Source: Corbicula japonica
Taxonomy: Eukaryota > Mollusca > Bivalvia > Venerida > Cyrenidae
Length of the DNA stretch: 64,000 nt
Reading direction: 5' to 3'
NCBI GenBank assembly: GCA_038501625.1
Contig: JAZAYU010000013.1
Location: forward strand, 1,364,001-1,428,000
Position numbers and translations under genes: made by a program
Notes under the pieces: generated by a model
What the model saw: only the letters and a program-made list of their open reading frames with translations
What the model was told of the DNA's origin: nothing
Database searches by the model: none
In this document: positions 57,007 through 64,000 of the stretch, in pieces
Position numbering within the stretch: the first letter of the stretch is position 1
Layout of the letters: every line of letters starts with the position of its first letter

Positions 57007-57145
57007 ATGATTAATAAAATAACCAGTTTCAAAATAGAAACCACAATCAATTAAAAAATATTAAGAAGTTGGGGTGTTACCGCATTGGAACGGTCAGTGG
57101 CAAAATAATTTGCCAAACGATTTGCCACTGGAGGTTTTAACGCAC
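56893..57145 (-). mobile_element. Retroelement 3'-tail copy with expanded GA repeat
   Basis: Antisense: AGTGAAATATGCATATCAGG at the terminus, CACAGCATCCCCAAACAG, (GA)n, GCATGATTAATAAAATAACC, TTACCGCATTGGAACGGTCA, then TTTGCCACTGGAGG. The CT-rich segment of the family is expanded here. Confidence 0.88.
56956..57004. repeat. (GA)n microsatellite inside a retroelement tail
   Basis: About 25 GA units, at the position equivalent to the (CT)n of 40302-40366. Confidence 0.95.
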
Positions 57146-57204
57146 TGAAGTACCCAGATCAATGATGTTTTAACTTCTAGCATATCAAACAAAAGACCTA
57201 GAAA

Positions 57205-57315
57205 ACACGGCCTCTCCACGTTGCCAAAAAGTATAGAGGATAAAAGAGCATGTTTTTCTTAGAAGATCAATTTCAAATAAGACACCAGAAAACATTAATT
57301 AAAAAGAGAACTTTT
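57205..57315 (-). mobile_element. Degenerate retroelement-tail fragment
   Basis: Antisense: AAACACGGCCTCTCCACG, AAAAGAGCATGTTTTTC, TTTCAAATAAGACACCAGAA. It lies between the antisense copy at 56893 and the sense copy at 57325. Confidence 0.65.
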
Positions 57316-57324
57316 TCAGCCTTG

Positions 57325-57703
57325 ATCATTGGGTACTCGCCCCTTTGACTTTGCAATGCTGTTAGCTTTTTATGTTTTATATGTTTGTTTGCTTTTGCAT
57401 GCAACATTGTTGAACTGATGGGAGGGTACTTGTACTTGTGTGTTGATATGGGAACCTGTTGGGGCAAGTGTGATGTTTGTGCACCCTAAAATCTGGTTTA
57501 AACCCCCAGAGGCAATTTGATTTGCCACTGACCGTTCCAATGCGGTAACCCCTCGGGTTGTCATTTTTGTTAATTGTTTGTGGTGTCTTTTTTGAAACTG
57601 ATCATTTTATTAACCATGCTTTCTCTCTCTTCTTCTTCTTGACTATTTGGGGAGGCTGTTTTTTCTGAATGTGGCATTTCCTGATGTGCATATTTCACCT
57701 TTT
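57325..57703 (+). mobile_element. Retroelement 3'-tail copy
   Basis: Sense: GATCATTGGGTACTCGCCCC, TTTTGCATGCAACATTGTTG, GGGGCAAGTGTGATGTTTGT, TTGCCACTGACCGTTCCAAT, then the CT-rich part, TTGGGGAGGCTG and TGATGTGCATATTTCAC at the terminus. It forms an inverted pair with 56893-57145. Confidence 0.88.
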
Positions 57704-59924
57704 TGGCATGGTCAAACCAGGTTCTATTGTCCCACACTACCCCCAAAAATTTCCTTTATGGATAAACAAGTTTAGAAATGAAACTACATGTTACAAAGGG
57801 ACTTTACACACAATCTGTGGATTGAATTGTGACAGTCCTGCATTCTTATGCCTCAGTTATTTCTGCAAACAACATTATATACCTAATTGCCATTCACTCT
57901 GCTATTTACGAAATATGAATTGAATTGAAGCTCACAAGATGTTTTTCTATACTTCCGTTAACTAAACTTTGACACTCTCTACGTAAGGAATAGCGTAATA
58001 TTAACTGCATATTTTATGTCAGACGGACGTCTTAAAATCCTTCAAGTTGTGAACAATAAAGGCGCGTATTGTCGTTTAATTATAGTAACAGTGAGATGTT
58101 CGTCATTTTATCAATTTTTTGACGCTTGGATGTCCTTCTTTTAAGTATAAATCTTCATTCATTTGACATTTTAATTTTTGTTTGTGGATGGCGCTGTAGT
58201 TTTGTCAATAATCCCTTTAATTAAATTTCACTTGATTTAGATTTCGTAGAAATGTGTTCTATTATTGGAGGACATCCGATGCACGTTTGTGAAGAAATAT
58301 TTAGATAATTCATTCTGTTTCCACAACAACTAAAAAGGATAAAAGCAGGTTAATAGATTACAACGATTGCGTTCTTATGTAATGTATATCGTTAAATGGG
58401 CTAATGTAATGCGGCTAATTTAGTGTATTCTGTCTGGTGTAAACATAAACAAAAATCGACTTCCTGTTTTATTAAGCACTCAAACATAAAAAGTTAACAG
58501 TCGCATCGATAAAGGAGATTATCAATAAAATTAAAAATAATACATTATATCCACTGTTTCTTAACAGTCAAGCAAGAAATCGCTCTTTGTCTCATAACAA
58601 AGAAAGAAGAATCAACCAAAAAATCAGGATATATACTTTAAGAAAATAGATAATTAACTTCTTTAAACATGAAATATATTTCGTGTTTAAAGTAGTTGCG
58701 TATCTAATTACTTCAGTTATATATAATTGTAATGTATGTACTGGACAGTCTTGAAAAAGTTTCCAACCTGTGCTAAACCGAGAGTCTGTACACGCCTGTC
58801 ATTGGTGTCGTTTCCATTAGACGAACCAGAATACACGTCTCTTACCTGACGATTGTCTTTGTGAGAGGAATGCTGTGAAAAATGAATTTATCTTATTGAT
58901 ACAAGAAACGACATTTATACCGTAATTATTACAAAACATATCTACGTTATCTCCAAATTTAATAAAGAAAAAAAGTCTTCCCCAACAGCAAACAAAAGAG
59001 TCAACAATGCCTAGTACCATAAGGAATTTTTTAATATTCAAGAAGGAAAATATCGTGAACACAAATCTCATGGTTTCCTTCCAGTTCATGAAAAGCTAAT
59101 TTTTGCCTGAGTACCATCCGCTGTTATTCGTGGAATCGTATTTATTGTAAAATACAAAGTTGAAGGTTTTACGTCACCGTGTTGTTAAAAAGTTGAACAT
59201 GAAATGGATTAAATTCTGTACTGTTTACTTATGTAGGTGTTTCCCTACTCAAGCTCGAGCTTATCAATACGAACAGGAAATACGCTCTATTACTGACCAT
59301 GAACAGCCTCATTTCAACCGGACCTGAAATAATTCATATTTGTCGAGTAAGCTGATGTAAAATTTGCCAAAGTATTTATCTATTTGGTCATAATAAACGA
59401 TTCATTTCTTTTAAAACCATTAAACAACTTTATTAGGTAGTCTACGAGTCTAGCAACTGGACCACAAGCTGTAGTATTTCCTTAAATTAAGTTCTAGTGT
59501 TTGCGATGAAATTCGTTGATGCAAGGTGTTTCGTTATTTAGAATTTATAAGCAACTAAAGTTATTTAGCAAAATCCAACCATATTTATCTTAAAGCATGA
59601 AGCGAACGTATGGCGCACCGGTTTTCCTAATACTACTAATACCATGTAATAATATGTTATTACACCAAACATGCAAACTAAATTGCATATAATGATTGGA
59701 ATTACACACGAATAAAGACAAAGTTTAATTATCTATTCAAGACGTATCGCGGAACTATTTTCATAATATCACTAAATTTGGAGCCAGTCTTAATATATAC
59801 CGAGTTGCTAAAAGTGAAATGGTATTTATTGTGTCAAGATATTGTTGGGTAAGCGTAATCATAATACTGATTATTAGAAAAAGTTATTCACAAATATTTA
59901 CGATTTTTTTTCACATAAAAAGTA
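57704..59924. other. Intergenic, nothing recognised
   Basis: AT-rich. 59295-59335 has CATGAACAGCC..TTTCAACCGGACC, similar to motifs at 16500 and 63090. The minus-strand frame 58817-59089 starts with a hydrophobic stretch but has no motif or splice support. Confidence 0.4.
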
Positions 59925-60474
59925 AAATATGAATATCGGGAATCGCCACACTCACAAAACACAGCCTCCCCACGCAGCGAAAAAGAGAAGAAGAAGAGAG
60001 AGAGCATGTTTGATATAAGTATGTCAATTCAAATAGGACGCCACAAACAATTAACAAAAAAATAACCTTTGGGGATACCGCCTTGGAATTGTCAGTGGCA
60101 AACCAAATTGCCACTGGGGGTGCACCAACCTCACACTTGCCCCAACAGGTTCTCATATTAGCAAACAAGTACAAGTTGTCTTGGTGAAATGACTTCAACT
60201 CACCCATTAGCTCAACAATGTTGCATGCAAAAGCACACAAACATATAAAACATAAGAAGCTAATTTTCCACATAAGCCTTCATAAACTCTCAAACCCCTG
60301 CCACCGTCGTGCAACCAAATAGGTAAGCATAGTGATCAACTGTAGATGGGTTAATCACAAGGCCTGTAGAGCGCTGTAGAATATCATGTTGGTAACCTTT
60401 CTTTTTGAATTTACAGATGGTTTACGAATAACCTTGGAAAATTAATATTGCCTTTTATTTTCTAAAGTTTATAA

Positions 60475-60958
60475 ATCAGCTTACTTGGTTTCGAAATTCT
60501 CCAGCATCCACCCTACAGTCAGCCCCGTTGGACTTCAGAGTTTTCCCAGAGATCAAAGCTGCTCTACGAGGTCTGCACTTTGAGAACGCGAACGAGCTTC
60601 GTATGTACACACAAACTGTTGTTTCGTAATACAAAAGTGTATGGTTCAGTGATACGTAGACTAAATGGTTACAGAGACATAGGAAATGCATTCAGATCCG
60701 TGGTGATTACGTTGAAAAAGTGTGAACGAATCTCTGACGTTATCATGAAGTCATTTGTATAACGCTCGCGTGCTCCGGGTTCACCTTACTGTGCTTGTGT
60801 TATTAGCTGTAACTTTTTTATTGTATAATGTATGTTCATAGTATTTATACAACATGTGCAAAATAGAACAACCTTCATACATTGATATGATATGAAGGTA
60901 CATAGAGAATATTTGTTATTTAATAGCGTCAGTCTACGAACTTCCCGATCACCCCTCG
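60475..60958. mobile_element. Truncated mariner-like element nested in the retroelement
   Basis: One end, read on the minus strand, is TA-CGAGGGGTGATCGGGAAG followed by TTCGTAGACTGACG, a form seen at mariner-family termini. The other end has no matching inverted repeat and lies next to TTTATAAATC, where the retroelement resumes. It contains a plus-strand transposase remnant. Confidence 0.7.
60489..60726 (+). pseudogene. Mariner transposase C-terminal remnant
   Basis: The frame gives APLDFRVFPEIKAALRGLHF, the segment around the last acidic residue of the mariner DDD triad (usual form APCDF/APLDF), then ENANELR. After a stop and an internal gap it reads TKWLQRHRKCIQIRGDYVEK, matching the usual mariner C-terminus (W..R..KCI...GDYFE). 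Stop codons interrupt it. It preserves only the last third of the domain and is not functional. Confidence 0.8.
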
Positions 60959-60960
60959 TA

Positions 60961-61700
60961 TAAATTAAATCCCCATATACACTGGCTGAGAAATACCTTG
61001 TTGCAGTAGTGATTTTAAACTGCACTTGTATTTTTGAATAAAATCTGGGTATCGGCGATAAAACTTGCAAAAGTTTTTCCATAATTTATAAGACCGATAA
61101 CCTTGTTTTAATAGTTTTTCTGTTATGCAAAGATTACGTTCATTGAAATCATTAACATCATTGCAAGCTCTAGAAAAGCGAACAAGCAGTGAGATATAAA
61201 CTCCGTAAGATGTTGCACGAGGAACATCGCCGTCTAGAAACAGAAAGTTTACTATATTAAAATTAAAATCGTCTCTTTTATCATATATTTTAGTAGTTAC
61301 GTATCCATTTTCTACAGAAAGATTAAGATCAAGAAAGTTTGTTTGTCCGAAGTGTTTGCTTTATTAAGTTGTAGTTCATGAGGGTAAATTTTATTAACCA
61401 GAGATGGAAAATGGTTATTATCTATATTCAACAAATCATCAAGGTACCTCGAGGTGTTGTTAAAGGCTGTAATAATGTCATCTTGATGTTCGGTAGAAAG
61501 AGATAACATAACAGTATAAATACAGATCAGCAACAAGGGATGCACAATTAGTACCCATTGGAATGCCTATTACTTGTTTATAAATAGAGGTACCAAATAT
61601 CACAAAAATACTATTATCACCTTAAATTTTATAAATAAAATCTCCATTAACTGTATAATTTAAATTAAATAAGAAAAGCAAATGTACAGTTGTATCTTTA
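60961..61700 (-). pseudogene. Reverse transcriptase fragment (GIPMGTNC / RYLDDLL type)
   Basis: On the minus strand: IFGTSIYKQVIGIPMGTNCA (about 61610-61540), a frameshift, SRYLDDLLNIDNNHF with the catalytic DD, IYPHELQLNKANTSDKQTF, another frameshift, then IYDKRDDFNFNIVNF, FLDGDVPRATSYGVYIS, RNLCITEKLLKQGY, CKFYRRYPDFIQKY and LLQQGIS, where the mariner insertion cuts it. Two or more frameshifts make it non-functional. I recognise the protein type as widespread in invertebrate genomes but cannot name the clade with certainty; Penelope-like is my best guess. Confidence 0.78.
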
Positions 61701-61720
61701 CAGTCCGAATATCTCATTTT

Positions 61721-62525
61721 GACTTATTTTTTTTGTTTCGTTCTATGCAGTATATTTTACTCTTAAAATGAAGAATAACGTCTCAATTTAATATTTACTT
61801 TCATAACTTTATCAAAACATTTCTGAAAACGGAGTAATTGTAAATTGTAGGTCAAATATTTTTAATTTGACAATGACACTTTCTCAAAAAGTGTATTTTT
61901 ATACAATATACATGCCCTACACTAACTGTAAAAACATGTAAATCGTTTACGAGAAGTTGGAAACACAGTGGTAAATTTTCTACTTATTGATATTACAGTC
62001 TTCACGTGTCCTAGAAATGTCAATGCATAACAATGAATATAAGAATAAACTATTTTGCATGAAGATAAGCAATTATTTTGGCATGCTGCATCGCTGATAT
62101 ACAATCAGTTGCCCAGAATTTGACAATACTTCTTTTTATTCTTTCAGTTTTTATAAGGCTCACCAGACTGATTAATGTCTTCCTGACCGTAGCTCGAATT
62201 CATAGAAGTAAATAAGTATGGATCGCTATGAACGTATTTATATACACACATGTTAAAGATTCTTCTTCTTGACTTCAAAAAAAATAATTGAATACAATTA
62301 AAACGTGTTCAGGCTGTAAATCATATGGGCAAAAGAGGGGTTATGTCAATTTTAAACAGCAGATTAGAAAATAAATGAACACATTGAAAAGTGCATGCTG
62401 TAAATAAATATGGATTGGTGTCCAGATTGTTTAAACGTGAGTTTATTGAAAACAGAAAGTCTTACAATGCTCCGAATTTTCACCTCTAAATCACAACAGG
62501 GATTTCACTAATACACAGGTCCTCT
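61721..62525. other. Intergenic, nothing recognised
   Basis: AT-rich; may include eroded upstream retroelement sequence near 61720-61900, but no motif is clear. Confidence 0.35.
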
Positions 62526-62632
62526 AATCATGGTTAAATATGCATCCAGAAAGTCTCACCCGGAAAACACATCCCCATTCAGTCAATAAGAAGAGAGGTA
62601 GAGAGAACATAGTTATAGAGTTATAGAGCATG
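62526..62632 (-). mobile_element. Degenerate retroelement 3'-end copy
   Basis: Antisense: GGTTAAATATGCATCCAG, AAAACACATCCCCATTCAG, AAGAAGAGAGGTAGAGAGAA. An old copy of the terminus and CT-rich part only. Confidence 0.6.
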
Positions 62633-64000
62633 ACAAATTCAATACCAATACTTTACGGTAAAGAAAATCATTTGCAAGGTTATCGAAATTTTAACATATA
62701 TTTGCAAATTGCCTTAGTAAATTCACTTGCACTCATTCGCATACCCATCAGATTTGCTTAAAACAGCTAAACAACGAACAAACAAACAACAAACAAACAA
62801 ACAAAAGTACTAAGCGAACGGCAGTGTAAGGCAAACTGAACTAGCATTCGATGATCTGTCATTTACATTATAGATCTAAACAAGAAAAAAGAAATTTAAT
62901 GTTTTTGCCATATGAAATCAATATTCAATATAATTATATACTTTGACAAAAGTTTATACTTTTATCATGTTATGTTAACTGAAAATCATTTGAAATGTAA
63001 CTTTGACGAAACAAAAAGGCAAAAAAATGGATCAATCTGTTTAATTTATTTGTTAGGAAATTGATTTTTTATGCTAGCCTCTCTCTACTGCCCATGCATG
63101 AACAGGTTAAATCAAACCGAGCTTGCAATAATTTCCGTATTTCGTTTTTGATGGCTTTAAAAGTTCCCTTTTGATCTACTTCTCTCCCTCCCCTTTCTCT
63201 CCTTCTCTCTCTTTCTATATATCCGTGTTTCAAAGATGTTGTTGGCAACAGAATTGACACTTTCGTTTTCACTTTAGAATATTGGATTTTCTCAAGTGTA
63301 ATTTAAACCATAAAAACTATGAAATCGTTTTCATAGCTTGCCAACAAATAAACAATTCAACATTTTAGAAAATGGAACTTGCGTGCTGCTTTTGCAATTT
63401 ATTTTGAAGCAACAATAGATTGTTTGTCATGTTTCCAATTAGCTCAGGCGCAATATTCATTTCAAGACATGTTATTCTTCTTATTTTGACATAGGCAATT
63501 ATGAAGTTCCTGTTTTATTTATTTAATATACAACAGAAGCGTTGTTTGTGGCGCGCAACGTCTGTAACATTCTCTCAGTTTTTCCTTTAGTGCTATCATT
63601 CATTTTGAAATTTGATGGTCGACAGATACAATATTTTATGTATGTATGCAGTAATAAAAATAAAAACGATTTTGTTTTTGTCTAAATCGGTCAGCTTTAT
63701 GAAGATTGACTTCAATATTGCTAAAAGTGCATTAACCTCAATTGGAAACGACTCTGCGTTTTAGCATTTGGCTATATTAAGCCGGTCTTCTAATTTCAGA
63801 TCCCTTGTCAAGATTATATTTATAATAAATAGTTCCTCGCACTGTTTAAGCTTTAGGACACACCCTAATAGTAAACAAAAGAAGTGTTGATAAATTATAC
63901 CTTTTAAATATTGTTTAAATAATAAAATCATTTTCTTGTTTATAAGACTTTTTTCTGAAAGATCTTTAAACAAATCGGCAGCAATGCATCTTACAAATAC
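62633..64000. other. Intergenic, nothing recognised
   Basis: AT-rich, with an (AAAC)n-like run near 62775-62805, a CT-rich tract at 63180-63215 and the CATGAACAGG..CAAACCGAG motif at 63098-63125. No gene seen up to the window end. Confidence 0.4.

Larger units (their letters stand above)
59925..61720 (-). mobile_element. Longest antisense copy of the tail retroelement, with nested mariner
   Basis: Runs from the 3' terminus at the left (AAATATGAATATCGGGAATC) through the tail to about 60245. After a deletion it enters the coding end (60290-60470), is interrupted by a mariner remnant (60475-60958), and continues into the reverse-transcriptase core to about 61700. It is the most informative copy for the coding region. 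Confidence 0.85.

Noticed and set aside
58817..59089. 90-codon minus-strand frame with a hydrophobic start
   Set aside because: Looks like a signal or membrane segment, but composition is typical of T-rich DNA and there is no domain, promoter block or compatible splice partner.

Overview
The window is AT-rich, intron-containing eukaryotic DNA that is dense in transposable elements. The mixture suggests an invertebrate, most likely a bivalve mollusc: a non-LTR retrotransposon, Tigger/mariner-type DNA elements, many MITE-like foldback elements, tRNA-containing repeats and microsatellites, and a secreted olfactomedin-domain protein. This assignment is inference from repeat style and was not tested by a search. 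There are no bacterial-type operons, CRISPR arrays or rRNA genes.

Only one host protein-coding gene can be supported. It is a plus-strand olfactomedin-domain gene with two alternative (duplicated) first coding exons, at 4864-5090 and 24975-25201, followed by shared exons at 45332-45558, 47334-47573, 48120-48284 and 49165-49802. All junctions are GT/AG and the phases match (2,1,1,1). The product is 498 residues with either first exon: signal peptide, a short two-cysteine N-terminal region, a coiled-coil and N-glycosylated stalk, and a complete C-terminal olfactomedin domain. The upstream 500-550 bases of the two first exons are also similar, so promoter plus first exon was duplicated as a unit about 20 kb apart.

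Layout: 1-4290, repeats and featureless DNA; 4290-5090, promoter and exon 1a; 5558-11222, a Tigger-derived element beside a 5'-truncated LINE whose reverse-transcriptase ORF is split by a 1.88-kb composite element; 11.2-24.4 kb, foldback elements, fragments of a second retroelement and several DNA elements with recognisable ends; 24445-25201, promoter and exon 1b; 25.2-45.3 kb, repeat-filled intron; 45.3-49.8 kb, exons 2-5, with foldback elements and a 45-bp minisatellite in the introns; 49.8-64 kb, downstream DNA with further retroelement copies, including a long minus-strand copy at 59925-61720 that carries a mariner remnant.

The dominant repeat is a retroelement with a GIPMGTNC/RYLDDLL-type reverse transcriptase. 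About 20 mostly 5'-truncated copies, in both orientations, share one 3' terminus. Two long CT/GA microsatellites lie at the same internal position of this element, and a palindromic hairpin family of about 130 bp occurs ten times. Many stretches contain nothing I can recognise, and these are stated as such. Homology statements rest on reading the sequence by eye; no alignment or database search was run.
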